Source: CAZBRS01 sp964494475 (GTDB lineage Bacteria; Myxococcota_A; UBA9042; CAZBRS01). Taken from it: DNA of 64,000 nucleotides. Position numbers and translations under genes: made by a program. Of the stretch, positions 17,291-24,829 are shown one piece after another. A model generated the notes under the pieces. It was not told the origin of the DNA and did no database searches. It was given only the letters and a program-made list of their open reading frames with translations. Positions within the stretch are counted from its first letter, which is position 1, and the number at the start of each line of letters is the position of its first letter. The stretch covers positions 1 to 64,000 of the forward strand of contig CAZBRS010000021.1 of the NCBI GenBank assembly GCA_964494475.1, read 5' to 3'.

Positions 17291-18499
17291 TCAGCGGGGC
17301 GCACCCGGCTTCAGCAGCTCCACCGCCGCCTCGAGGCCCTTGAGCGAGAGCTCGACCATCGGGAAGACCCGGCGCACCACCTGCAGGGTCTCGGCGCCGT
17401 AGCTCCAGGTCCAGCGGGCTTCGGGGATGGGGTTCACCCACACGGCCTTGGGGAAGCGCTCGGCCAGATCTTGCAGGCAGCGCAGGCCCGCCCGGCGTTG
17501 CTGCGTCGTCGGGTCGATGGCGCCGTAGCGGTGGGTGAGCTCCCAGGGGGCCATGGAGGCGTCGCCCACGAAGAGCACGCGCGTGGCCGGGTCGGCGCGC
17601 AGCAGGTCGGCCAGGCGCACGGGCTTCTGGTGGCGGCGGGGGTCTTCCCAGACCACGTCGTACACGCAGTTGTGAAAGTAGAAGAAGCGCGACCGGCGGA
17701 ACACGTCGCGCGCCGAGTGGAAGAGGGCGCGGGTGAGCGGCAGGAAGGGGTCCATGGACCAGCCGCCGTTGTCGAGGAAGAGGAAGACCTCGAGCTTGTC
17801 CAGCAGGCGGCGGTCGAAGACCAGCTCGATCTCGCCCGCCTGCTTGACGGTCTGGCGGATCGTCTCGTCGACGTTCAGGTGGTCGCGCGGGCCCGCGGGG
17901 GCCAGGTGGCGCACCGAGCGCAGCGCCTCGCCGAGCTGCTTCATGGTCAGGGGCCGATCGTCGGCGTAGTCGGCGTAGCGGCGCTCCAGGGCCACCTTCA
18001 GCGCGCTGCGGCCCTGGCTGCGGCCTCCGACCCGCATGCCGCCCGGGTGCACGCCCGAGTGGCCCACCGGGCTCGTGCCCCCCGTGCCGATCCACTTGTT
18101 GCCGCCGTGGTGGGCCTCCTTCTGCTCGGCCAACCGGTCCAGGAAGTACTGCACGAGCTCTTCGGGGCTCATCCCCTTCACGGCGGCCCGGAGGTCGGGG
18201 GGCAGCCCCTCCAACACCTCGGGGTCGGCCAGCCAGGCGCGCAGCATCGCCTCGACGTCGGCCTCGAGCTCGTTCAGGAGCGCGGGGTCGAGCTCGGCGC
18301 CTTCGAAGTGGTGCGCGAACACGCGGTCGTACAGGTCGAACTGGCGCTCGCTCTTCACGAGCAGCGCACGGGTCACGGCGTAGAAGTCGTCGAGGTCGGC
18401 CACCAGACCCGCCGACAGGGCCCGCTGCAGGCGCAGGAAGCTGGTGGGCGACACGGGCACGCCCACGCTGCGCAGTTCGTAGAAGAAGCCCTCGAACAT
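17291..18499 (-). CDS. VWA domain protein, CoxE-like, partner of MoxR
   Basis: The protein has 402 residues. An N-terminal helical part (MFEGFFYELRSVGVPV) is followed by a von Willebrand A domain from about residue 205. Its MIDAS first strand reads FLFLDNGGWSM, where the usual DxSGS is DNGGWS; this variant is characteristic of this VWA/MoxR family. VLFVGDASM and later the C-terminal PMVELSLKGLEAAVELL are visible. Such proteins pair with MoxR AAA ATPases as metal-dependent adaptors that help assemble or activate an unknown target. The MoxR gene lies 108 bp upstream on the same strand. The gap between them holds three perfect hairpins. Confidence 0.85.
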   Translation of the reverse strand: MFEGFFYELRSVGVPVSPTSFLRLQRALSAGLVADLDDFYAVTRALLVKSERQFDLYDRVFAHHFEGAELDPALLNELEADVEAMLRAWLADPEVLEGLPPDLRAAVKGMSPEELVQYFLDRLAEQKEAHHGGNKWIGTGGTSPVGHSGVHPGGMRVGGRSQGRSALKVALERRYADYADDRPLTMKQLGEALRSVRHLAPAGPRDHLNVDETIRQTVKQAGEIELVFDRRLLDKLEVFLFLDNGGWSMDPFLPLTRALFHSARDVFRRSRFFYFHNCVYDVVWEDPRRHQKPVRLADLLRADPATRVLFVGDASMAPWELTHRYGAIDPTTQQRRAGLRCLQDLAERFPKAVWVNPIPEARWTWSYGAETLQVVRRVFPMVELSLKGLEAAVELLKPGAPR

Positions 18500-18518
18500 G
18501 CCCTTTCTCCGGTCAAAC

Positions 18519-18606
18519 GCGAGCGGCTATCGGACGCTCGCACGGCGTGGACTCCAGGCGTCCACGCCGAAAACAACAACCGCTGAGCGCCGTCGCCGGG
18601 ACGGCG
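18519..18606 (-). promoter_or_regulatory. Cluster of three perfect hairpins between moxR and VWA genes
   Basis: Stems are GCGAGCG/CGCTCGC (18519-18525 and 18535-18541), GGCGTGGAC/GTCCACGCC (18544-18552 and 18560-18568) and CGCCGTC/GACGGCG (18588-18594 and 18600-18606). In mRNA order the last one comes first, right after the moxR stop, followed by a T-rich tract (TTGTTGTTTTC). They fill the whole gap. Partial termination or mRNA processing giving different MoxR and VWA levels is likely. Confidence 0.5.
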
Positions 18607-18607
18607 T

Positions 18608-19462
18608 TCAACGCGCCGACTGGCGCAGCGCGCGGCGCGCGTGCTCCAGGTCCTCGGACTTCTTGAAGAGCAGGCCGAGGAAGGGCAGGCGCCGGTCGTC
18701 GGCCAGCAGGTCGGGGGTCACCTCGGGCTCGGTGGAGAGAGCGCGCAGCCAGTGGATGAGCTCGCGCGTGGCGGGCTTCTTCTCGACGCCGTCGACGCCG
18801 CGCAGGCGGTAGAACGCGTCGTTGGCGGCCGCCAGCAACCGTTCGGGCACGTCGGGGAAGTGCGCCTTCACGATGCGCCGCATGAACTCGGGATCGGGGA
18901 AGGCGATGTGGTGGAAGACGCACCGACCGAGGAAGGGATCGGACAGGTCGCGCTTGGCGTTCGAGGTGATGACGACCACCGGGCGATGGAGGGCGCGGAT
19001 GGTCTCGTCGATCTCGAGCAGGTCGAAGCTCATCTGGTCGAGCACGTCGAGGAGATCGTCCTGGAAGTCGCTGTCGGCCTTGTCGATCTCGTCGATGAGC
19101 AGCACGGTCTTCACCGGGCTCGTGAACGCCTTGCCGATGGTGCCCATGCGGAGGTACGAGCGGATGTCGGCCACGTTCCGGCCGCTGTCCGTTTGCCCGC
19201 TGACGCCGCCGAAGCGGCTGTCGTTCAGGCGCGTCAGCGTGTCGTAGACGTAGAGGGCCTCGACGGCCTTCATGCTGCTCTTCACGTTCAGGCGCAGCAG
19301 GGGCATCGCGAGCGCCTCGGCGATGGCGTGCCCCAGCAGCGTCTTGCCCGTGCCCGGCTCGCCCTTCAGGAGCAGCGGGAGCTCGAGCCGCATGGCCACG
19401 TTGACCACGCGCTTCAGTTCGGGGTCGAGCACGTACGACGACGTGCCGGTGAACTCGGCCAT
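18608..19462 (-). CDS. MoxR-family AAA+ ATPase
   Basis: The protein has 284 residues. Walker A is GEPGTGKT (about residues 35-42), Walker B is VLLIDEIDKAD, and sensor 1 is VVITSNAKRDL. FLGRCVFHHIAFPD and a helical lid follow. MoxR proteins are chaperone-like ATPases that work with VWA adaptors; the VWA gene is next on the same strand. The target is not identified in the window. The gene starts 77 bp from the divergent CBS gene; both promoters must lie in that gap, where GTATAC (19513-19518) could serve as part of a -10 on either strand. Confidence 0.9.
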   Translation of the reverse strand: MAEFTGTSSYVLDPELKRVVNVAMRLELPLLLKGEPGTGKTLLGHAIAEALAMPLLRLNVKSSMKAVEALYVYDTLTRLNDSRFGGVSGQTDSGRNVADIRSYLRMGTIGKAFTSPVKTVLLIDEIDKADSDFQDDLLDVLDQMSFDLLEIDETIRALHRPVVVITSNAKRDLSDPFLGRCVFHHIAFPDPEFMRRIVKAHFPDVPERLLAAANDAFYRLRGVDGVEKKPATRELIHWLRALSTEPEVTPDLLADDRRLPFLGLLFKKSEDLEHARRALRQSAR

Positions 19463-19539
19463 GCGAACCTCCCCGTGCTGGCCGGTTGCTCCCGGCCCGA
19501 TTGGTGGTACTGTATACGCACCACGCAGAGCGGGGAATC

Positions 19540-19980
19540 ATGAAGCTGAAGGACATCCTGCGCACGAAGGGGTCGGCGGTCGTCAACGTGCCCGACACCG
19601 CCTCGGTGCTCGCGGCCGTGCGCGCCATGGTCGCCGCCCGGGTGGGCTCGGCGCTCGTCTTCGACGCCGCGGGCGGCGTGGCGGGCATCGTCACCGAGCG
19701 CGACGTGCTGAAGGCCACGGCGGAGCACGATCAGGCCGTCTGCAGCCTGGCGGTGCGCGACGTGATGACGCGCGACGTGCTGGTCGCCGGCCCCGACGAC
19801 ACCGTCGACTACGTGCTGTCGCTCATGACCGAGCGCCGCATGCGCCACGTGCCCGTCGTCGACGGCGGCAAGGTGGTGGGGGTCGTCTCGATCGGCGACG
19901 CCGTGCGCGCCAAGGGCCAACTGGCCGAGGTCGAGGTGCATCACCTGAACGACTACATCTCGGGCAAGTATCCCGGGTAG
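19540..19980 (+). CDS. Protein with two CBS domains
   Basis: The protein has 146 residues and consists of two CBS domains only (residues about 5-65 and 75-140). Words typical of the family are VRAMVAARVGSALVFD, GIVTERDVLK, VRDVMTRDV and MTERRMRHVPVVDGGKVVGVVSIGD. Stand-alone CBS pairs bind adenine nucleotides (AMP, ATP, NAD or SAM) and regulate other proteins or act as energy sensors. I chose the ATG at 19540, where homology begins. The SD (GGGG) is weak. It is divergent from moxR. No partner is obvious. Confidence 0.9.
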   Translation: MKLKDILRTKGSAVVNVPDTASVLAAVRAMVAARVGSALVFDAAGGVAGIVTERDVLKATAEHDQAVCSLAVRDVMTRDVLVAGPDDTVDYVLSLMTERRMRHVPVVDGGKVVGVVSIGDAVRAKGQLAEVEVHHLNDYISGKYPG

Positions 19981-19998
19981 GGGCCCCGGCGCGGGGCG

Positions 19999-20250
19999 TC
20001 AGCGCGCGAGCGCGGCCATCTGCACCGCGACCCACGCCAGCCAGCCGGTACTGACCGCGGTCAGGAAGGCCGGCTCCAGCCTCCCGTTCCACCAGCGGCC
20101 CAGGCGATCCCGCCACCCCTCGGTCGGCGCGACCTCGCCGAAGATACGCGTGGCCTGCTCCAACGCCGCTCGAGCGCGATCGGGCGCCAGATCGTGGGCG
20201 GGCAACGACCCCAGGAGATCCCGCAGTTCGGTACGGGCGCTTCGGCTCAT
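19999..20250 (-). CDS. Small single-pass membrane protein, probable anti-sigma factor
   Basis: The protein has 83 residues: a soluble helical part of about 58 residues, then one membrane segment near the C-terminus (AFLTAVSTGWLAWVAVQMAAL). Its ATG overlaps the TGA of the ECF sigma gene (ATGA), so the two are coupled. Position and topology (cytoplasmic N-terminus, one membrane helix) fit a minimal anti-sigma factor, although no zinc-binding HxxxCxxC motif is present. I recognise no family. The role is inference from gene order. Confidence 0.7.
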   Translation of the reverse strand: MSRSARTELRDLLGSLPAHDLAPDRARAALEQATRIFGEVAPTEGWRDRLGRWWNGRLEPAFLTAVSTGWLAWVAVQMAALAR

Positions 20251-20798
20251 GGTCCCTCCTCGCGGCCCAGGGTCCGGGCGAGCTGCACACGCGCGCGATG
20301 CAGGCGCTGGCGCAGGGTCTCGGGGCTGACGCCGCACAGGGCGGCCGCAGCGGCCGGCGAGAACCCTTCGACGCCCACCACCAGCACGGCCTCCCGGAGT
20401 ACGAGCGGCAACGCGGCCAGGGCGCGCTCGAGGCGCGCCTCGGTCTCCGACGCCGCCGCCATCTCGAACGGCGAGGCCTGGGAAGGCGCCGGGGGCTCTT
20501 CGGAGGCAAGGGCGGTCAGCCACCCCCCGTGTCGGCGTCGCGCCTCGGAGATCACCAGTCGGCGCGCCACGGTGAACAGCCAGGCGTCGACGCGCGAGTC
20601 CGGGGCCAGCGCGCGAACCCGCTGGGCCAGCCGCACGAAGGTCTCCTGCAGTACGTCCTCGGCCAGCGCGCGATCCTGCGTCAGCCTGACCAGGAACGAG
20701 TACAGACGTGGTCGCCACCGCTCGTAGATCTCGGCCAGGGCCGCGGGGTCTCCCCCACGAAGGCGCGCGACGGTCGTTTCGAGCCCGGGAGCGTGCAT
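20247..20798 (-). CDS. ECF-type RNA polymerase sigma factor
   Basis: The protein has 183 residues from the ATG at 20798. Region 2 reads LYSFLVRLTQDRALAEDVLQETFVRL and region 4 AVLVVGVEGFSPAAAAALCGVSPETLRQRLHRARVQL. It steers RNA polymerase to a small regulon, probably in response to a membrane signal passed by the coupled small membrane protein. A TTG at 20834 is a longer alternative start, but the predicted promoter start (about 20840) and the lack of an SD argue against it. A candidate ECF promoter (GGAAC-N16-CGTGA) and a 25-bp palindrome lie directly upstream, suggesting autoregulation. Confidence 0.88.
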   Translation of the reverse strand: MHAPGLETTVARLRGGDPAALAEIYERWRPRLYSFLVRLTQDRALAEDVLQETFVRLAQRVRALAPDSRVDAWLFTVARRLVISEARRRHGGWLTALASEEPPAPSQASPFEMAAASETEARLERALAALPLVLREAVLVVGVEGFSPAAAAALCGVSPETLRQRLHRARVQLARTLGREEGP

Positions 20799-20826
20799 GT
20801 CCAGAAGAACGCACGGCGGGCGGTGT

Positions 20827-20872
20827 CGTGACAAGCAATTTTCCTGTCACGGACGGTCGCGCCCCGCGTTCC
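20827..20872 (-). promoter_or_regulatory. Candidate ECF promoter overlapping a 25-bp palindrome
   Basis: On the minus strand GGAAC (20872-20868), 16 bases, then CGTGA (20851-20847). The palindrome at 20827-20851 has arms CGTGACAAG and CCTGTCACG (8 of 9 pair) around CAATTTT. The layout suggests an autoregulated ECF promoter with an overlapping operator. Confidence 0.4.
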
Positions 20873-20927
20873 TGGAGACAGCGACCCCGAGCGAACGCGA
20901 GGGGCGCCGACTGCACGGGAGGTCCCG

Positions 20928-21284
20928 ATGACCGAGCTGTTTCGCGAGGGTGGCGTCGTCATGTTCTTCATCCTGGGGTTCGGGCTCCTGACCCTGGGCG
21001 CGGCGGTCGCGCACGTGGTGCGGCCGGGCGAGGCACGGGCGGCCTTCTTCCGGGCCGCGGCGCGCGCGACGCTGTTCGCCGCGCTCACGGGCACGCTGGC
21101 GGGCTTCTCGATGGTGTTCCACGTGGTGCCAAAGAGTCTCGAGTGGGCCCACAGCCCCGATCTCGCGCTCATCGTGATGACGGGGATGGGCGAGTCGCTG
21201 GCCAACTCCCTGTTGGGCTTCAGCCTGCTGGCGCTGGCCTGGTTGCTGTTCGCGTTCGGAGAGCGGCGCGCGCTGGCAGAGTGA
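20928..21284 (+). CDS. Small three-pass membrane protein, MotA/TolQ/ExbB-like
   Basis: The protein has 118 residues. SD GGGAGG precedes the ATG. Three hydrophobic segments are visible: VVMFFILGFGLLTLGAAVAHVV, a second around TLFAALTGTLAGFSMVFHVV, and a third around LLGFSLLALAWLLFAFGE. The N-terminus (EGGVVMFFIL) resembles the first helix of TolQ/ExbB/MotA proteins and GMGESLANSLLGF resembles their pore segment, but it lacks a TolR-like partner. It is divergent from the ECF sigma gene and shares the intergenic region with it, so it may belong to its regulon (inference). Function unknown. Confidence 0.7.
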   Translation: MTELFREGGVVMFFILGFGLLTLGAAVAHVVRPGEARAAFFRAAARATLFAALTGTLAGFSMVFHVVPKSLEWAHSPDLALIVMTGMGESLANSLLGFSLLALAWLLFAFGERRALAE

Positions 21285-21292
21285 GGCGCGCG

Positions 21293-22018
21293 TCAGCCCC
21301 CGGAGCGCGTGCCCCGGGCTCGCGCTGCCAGGCCCACGGCCAGGAGCGCCGCGGTCTCGGCGCGCAGGATGTGCGGGCCGAGCTCGACCACGTGGCCACC
21401 CCTCGCGCGCAGGGTGGCGACCTCGGACGCGTCCCAGCCGCCCTCGGGACCGATGACCAGCCGCACGTCGCCGATTGGGGACAGAGGCGGCAGCTCAGGG
21501 CTCCCCCCCCGATCGAACAGCACCCACGACGTCGTCGCGTCGCCGGTGCCGAGCCACTCGGAGAGCGTCAGCGGCGGGCGAATCTCGGGCTCCAGCGCCC
21601 GTCCGCACTGCCGCACGGCCTCGCGCGCCTTCCTCTGCCAGCGCTCAAGCTTGTCGGGCACGTCGGCGGGCTCGAGGCGCACGTTGGTGCGCGCCGAGAG
21701 CAGCGGCTGGACCACGTCGACGCCGAGCTCGGTGGCCTGCTGCACCAGGTCGTCGAAGCGGTTCGCCGGCAAGAGCGCCTGCCCGAGCACCAGCGCGGGC
21801 TCCGCTCGCTCCACGCAGCGGCTTTGCCGCACCTCGAAGCGCACTCCCTCCCGATCGACCGCGGTGACCACCGCCAGGCGTTCGCCGCCCAGGCCGTCGA
21901 GCAGGCGCACGGCCTCGCCGGGGCGCACGCGCACCACGCGCGTGAGGGTGCGGTACCAGGGGCTCGAGGCAGGTAACGTCGTGAGGCCGGCGTCCAGGTA
22001 GACGGCGGGCGCGCTCAT
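21293..22018 (-). CDS. rsmE: 16S rRNA (uracil-1498-N3)-methyltransferase RsmE
   Basis: The protein has 241 residues, the usual length. The SPOUT-fold signatures LVIGPEGGW and LGPHILRAETAAL are present at the C-terminus, forming the knotted SAM site. The middle has QATELGVDVVQPLLSART, typical of RsmE. It methylates U1498 of 16S rRNA in the assembled small subunit. Its ATG overlaps the stop of prmA by four bases (ATGA), placing it as last gene of the rpsF-rpsR-rplI-prmA-rsmE run. Confidence 0.95.
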   Translation of the reverse strand: MSAPAVYLDAGLTTLPASSPWYRTLTRVVRVRPGEAVRLLDGLGGERLAVVTAVDREGVRFEVRQSRCVERAEPALVLGQALLPANRFDDLVQQATELGVDVVQPLLSARTNVRLEPADVPDKLERWQRKAREAVRQCGRALEPEIRPPLTLSEWLGTGDATTSWVLFDRGGSPELPPLSPIGDVRLVIGPEGGWDASEVATLRARGGHVVELGPHILRAETAALLAVGLAARARGTRSGG

Positions 22019-22896
22019 GGCTTCCGGAACACCAGGCAGTGCCAGCCGTTGCGCTCGTCGGCGTGGATCAGCGTGAGCCCTGCGGCCAGGTAGTGGTCGC
22101 GTGTGCCGTCCTGGTCGCCCTCGAGCAGGCCCGAGAGGATCAGCGTGCCGCCCGGCGCGGTGAGGCGCACCAGGTCGTCGCGCACGCGGTCGAGCAGGTC
22201 GGCGATCAGGTTGGCCGCCACCACGGCCCATTCGCCCGTCACGTCGGCCGGTTCGGCCACGCGGAACTCCGCGGCCGACACGCTGTTCAACATGGCGTTC
22301 TCGACCGAGTTGTCGATCGAGTCCGGGTCGATGTCGAACCCCAGGATGTCGCGGGAGCCCAGCAACCCCGCCGCGATCGACAAGATGCCGCTGCCGCAGC
22401 CGGCGTCGAGCACGTTGCCGGCGGCCAGGTCGAGCCGCTCGAGCGCCTCGAGCGCCAGTTGGGTGGTCTCGTGGTAGCCGCTCCCGAACGCATTGCCCGG
22501 CTCGATGACCAGCGCCAGGCGGCCTTCGGGCACGGGCTCCGTGGCCCAGGGGGGGCGCACCTCGAAGCGCTCGCCCACGGCCTTGGGCAGGAAGTGCTCC
22601 TTCCACGTCTCGAACCACTTGACCTCGGGGATTTCGCCGGCGCGCAGCTCGTACGAGAAGCCCGGCAGACTGGCGACGAGGGCCTCGAGGCCCTCGCGGA
22701 CCAGCGCCACGGGGACCTCGGGCTCGTAGAGCGTGATCTGCACGGTGTCGGCGTCGGGGTTCAGGATCTCGAGCTCGGTCTGGCCGAGCAGGTAGAGCTG
22801 GACCCCGATGGCGTCTTCGAAGCGCGCCGCCGCCGTGAGCGTGACGTAGGGGACCGTGGAGGCAGGGGGGGGTTGCTCGGGCATGGGACCGTTCAT
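22015..22896 (-). CDS. prmA: Ribosomal protein L11 methyltransferase PrmA
   Basis: The protein has 293 residues. The N-terminal substrate-recognition domain is followed by the catalytic part with KWFETWKEHF, IEPGNAFGSGYHETTQL, the SAM motif VLDAGCGSGILSIAAG, FDIDPDSI and AANLIADLL. It trimethylates several amino groups of ribosomal protein L11. The family word is usually GTAFGTG-H-TT; here it is GNAFGSGYHETT, close enough to be functional. It begins one base after the rplI stop and overlaps rsmE, so the three are one operon of ribosome-related genes. Confidence 0.94.
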   Translation of the reverse strand: MNGPMPEQPPPASTVPYVTLTAAARFEDAIGVQLYLLGQTELEILNPDADTVQITLYEPEVPVALVREGLEALVASLPGFSYELRAGEIPEVKWFETWKEHFLPKAVGERFEVRPPWATEPVPEGRLALVIEPGNAFGSGYHETTQLALEALERLDLAAGNVLDAGCGSGILSIAAGLLGSRDILGFDIDPDSIDNSVENAMLNSVSAAEFRVAEPADVTGEWAVVAANLIADLLDRVRDDLVRLTAPGGTLILSGLLEGDQDGTRDHYLAAGLTLIHADERNGWHCLVFRKP

Positions 22897-23340
22897 TTAC
22901 TTGGGCACGACCCAGACCTTCACGGTGGCCACGACGTCCTGGTACAGCTTGATCGGTACCTGGAACACGCCCTGGGTCTTGATGGGCTGCTCGAGCTCGA
23001 CGATCTTGCGATCGATCTCGAAGCCCGCGTCGTTGAGGGCGTCGGCGATGTCGCGGCCCGACACCGAGCCGAACAGCTTGTCCTCTTCGCCCACCTGCCG
23101 GTGCAGCTCGACCGACGTGGCCTCGAGCTTCGCCTTCAGCGCGAGCGCGTCCTTGCGCAGCTTGTCCATGCGCTGGGCCACGACGCGCTTCTGGTGTTCG
23201 AACTGCTTCACGTTCTCGGGCGTCGCGACCATCGCCAGCTTGCGCGGCAGCAGGAAGTTCCGCGCGTAGCCCGGCTTGACCTTCACGAGGTCGCCGATGG
23301 TGCCGAGGTTCGGCACGTTCTCCAGGAGGATGATGTTCAT
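22897..23340 (-). CDS. rplI: 50S ribosomal protein L9
   Basis: The protein has 147 residues. The N-terminal domain has the L9 signature (MNIILLENVPNLGTIGDLVK, GYARNFLLPRKLA), followed by a long central helix and a C-terminal domain starting LFGSVSGRDIADAL. It binds 23S rRNA domain V. Gene order rpsF-rpsR-rplI is the conserved one. An SD (GGAGG) precedes it. Nothing unusual. Confidence 0.97.
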   Translation of the reverse strand: MNIILLENVPNLGTIGDLVKVKPGYARNFLLPRKLAMVATPENVKQFEHQKRVVAQRMDKLRKDALALKAKLEATSVELHRQVGEEDKLFGSVSGRDIADALNDAGFEIDRKIVELEQPIKTQGVFQVPIKLYQDVVATVKVWVVPK

Positions 23341-23350
23341 CGGAGCCTCC

Positions 23351-23605
23351 CTATTTGATCATGTTGGCCGTGGTGAACGGCAGCAGCGCCAGGATGCGGG
23401 CGCGCTTGATCTCGACCGTGAGCGCGCGCTGGTGCTTGGCGCACACACCCGAGATGCGGCGCGGCACGATGCGGCCGCGCTCGGTCACGAACTTCCGGAG
23501 GATCTCCGGGGACTTGTAGTCGATGATCATGGTCGCGTTCACGCAGAACGGACACACCTTGCGCCGCTGGAAGCCCTTGCGCTTCCTCTTGATCATGGCC
23601 GCCAT
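23351..23605 (-). CDS. rpsR: 30S ribosomal protein S18
   Basis: The protein has 84 residues. It has the S18 core YKSPEILRKFVTERGRIVPRRISGVCAKHQRAL. The N-terminal CPFC plus CAKH form the zinc-ribbon type (C+) of S18. It partners with S6 on the 30S platform. MAAMIKRKRKG could start at the fourth residue instead. It lies 10 bp after rpsF and 10 bp before rplI. Confidence 0.97.
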   Translation of the reverse strand: MAAMIKRKRKGFQRRKVCPFCVNATMIIDYKSPEILRKFVTERGRIVPRRISGVCAKHQRALTVEIKRARILALLPFTTANMIK

Positions 23606-23614
23606 CGTCGCCTC

Positions 23615-24145
23615 CTACTCCGCGTCGCGGGTGGTGGGTTCGTTGTCGCTCGCGCCCTCGGCCTTCTCGCCGCCCTCTTCCTTCTCGTCGTCGTCGTCGT
23701 CTCCGTCCTTGGCGGGCTCGGAGCCGTCGGCCGGCTTGGCGTTGGGGTCGGCGGGCTTCGCCGCTTCGGCCGCGGCCTCGTCTTCCTCGGTGACCATGCG
23801 CTTGAACGAGAGGTCGGCCTCCTGCATGAGGTCGTAGTGATCGGGATCGACGTTCTCGGCCAGGTGCACCGTCAGGAAGCGCAGCACGAGCTCGTTGAGG
23901 CGCAGCGTGCGCTCGAGCTCCTCGATGGCCGCCGGTGGCGCCAGGTAGAGGTAGTAGATGTAGATGCCCTTCATGTTCTTCTTGATCTCGTAGGCGAGCT
24001 TGCGCTTGCCCCAGACCTCGAACTTCACCTCGTGCCCGCCGAGGCGCTTCAAGGCGTCGAACACCTTGGCGTGGAACGCCTCGATGGTGTCTTCCGTAAT
24101 GTCGGTACGGATGACGATGACGGTTTCGAACTTGTTGAACTTCAT
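23615..24145 (-). CDS. rpsF: 30S ribosomal protein S6 with long acidic C-terminal tail
   Basis: The protein has 176 residues. Residues 1-110 are a normal S6 (ETVIVIRTDI, WGKRKLAYEIKKNMKGIYIYY, LRFLTVHL). After about residue 118 comes a tail of some 58 residues rich in Ala, Pro, Asp and Glu, with five Asp in a row; S6 is usually 95-140 residues. E. coli S6 gets glutamates added after synthesis by RimK; here an acidic tail is encoded. It is first gene of the operon, with a promoter and a hairpin leader upstream that may be the known S6:S18 autoregulatory site. Confidence 0.95.
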   Translation of the reverse strand: MKFNKFETVIVIRTDITEDTIEAFHAKVFDALKRLGGHEVKFEVWGKRKLAYEIKKNMKGIYIYYLYLAPPAAIEELERTLRLNELVLRFLTVHLAENVDPDHYDLMQEADLSFKRMVTEEDEAAAEAAKPADPNAKPADGSEPAKDGDDDDDEKEEGGEKAEGASDNEPTTRDAE

Positions 24146-24162
24146 CTGGCCTCCTCATGGGG

Positions 24163-24187
24163 TGCGCCCCCGGACCCGCCGGGAGCA
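24163..24187 (-). promoter_or_regulatory. Candidate S6:S18 leader hairpin
   Basis: In the rpsF leader a GC-rich hairpin pairs TGCTCCC with GGGGCGCA across a loop. A shorter CCCGAA/TTCGGG helix lies upstream. Many bacteria have an S6:S18-binding leader in this place. I cannot verify the conserved bulge by eye, so this is a positional inference. Confidence 0.3.
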
Positions 24188-24230
24188 AGGAGTATGTCAG
24201 CGGCCCGAAAGTTCGGGTCGCAGGGTCGCC

Positions 24231-24258
24231 AATGTACTCGAACCGCCAAGGGCGTCAA
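24231..24258 (-). promoter_or_regulatory. Putative promoter of the rpsF operon
   Basis: On the minus strand TTGACG (24258-24253) and TACATT (24236-24231) are 16 bases apart. The -35 overlaps the pth stop codon. The predicted start near 24223 gives a leader of about 78 bases before rpsF. Confidence 0.55.
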
Positions 24259-24821
24259 CGAAATTCAATCGCGTGGCGCGTGTTGAAGCGGTTCATGGCG
24301 CGCGCCGCCCCCTCGAAGACGAACGACTCGACCGCGTTCGCGGCGTACTCGACGACCAGGCGCACGTCGGCGACCTCCCCCGCGGGGAAGGGCTCGAGCA
24401 CCCAATCGACCGTGTCTCCGTCGGGCGGCTTGCCGATCCCCACCTTGAGGCGGAAGAACCCGTCGCGCCCCAACGCCTGCTGGATCGACTGGATCCCCCG
24501 GTGTCCGCCTGCGCCTCCGCCGCGCCGCAGCCGCACGTGCCCGAAGGGCAGGTCGAGCTCGTCGTGGATGACGAGCAGGTCCTCGTCGGGGGTCTGCAGC
24601 TCGCGCAAGGCAGCTTCGACCGCGCGCCCCGAGAGGTTCATGAACGTGGTGGGCTTCAGCAGGCCGAGGTCGCCCCGCCGTCCGTAGTGTCCGTGGAAAC
24701 GCCGCTCGGCGCAGGGTACGCGCAGCTTGGCGGAGAACTCGTCGAGGACCACGAAGCCGAGGTTGTGACGCGTGAGTTCGTATTCTGGACCGGGGTTGCC
24801 AAGCCCGACGACGAGCTTCAC
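24255..24821 (-). CDS. pth: Peptidyl-tRNA hydrolase
   Basis: The protein has 188 residues. It has the Pth signatures LVVGLGNPGPEYELTRHNLGF with the catalytic His, KPTTFMNLSG, and VIHDELDLPFG, then GGGAGGHRGIQSI. It frees tRNA from peptidyl-tRNA that dropped off ribosomes. The start is a GTG at 24821, eight bases after the rplY stop; the family N-terminus (KLVVGLGNPG) fixes it. The gene pair rplY-pth is conserved widely. Confidence 0.95.
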   Translation of the reverse strand: MKLVVGLGNPGPEYELTRHNLGFVVLDEFSAKLRVPCAERRFHGHYGRRGDLGLLKPTTFMNLSGRAVEAALRELQTPDEDLLVIHDELDLPFGHVRLRRGGGAGGHRGIQSIQQALGRDGFFRLKVGIGKPPDGDTVDWVLEPFPAGEVADVRLVVEYAANAVESFVFEGAARAMNRFNTRHAIEFR

Positions 24822-24829
24822 CGCCCGGA

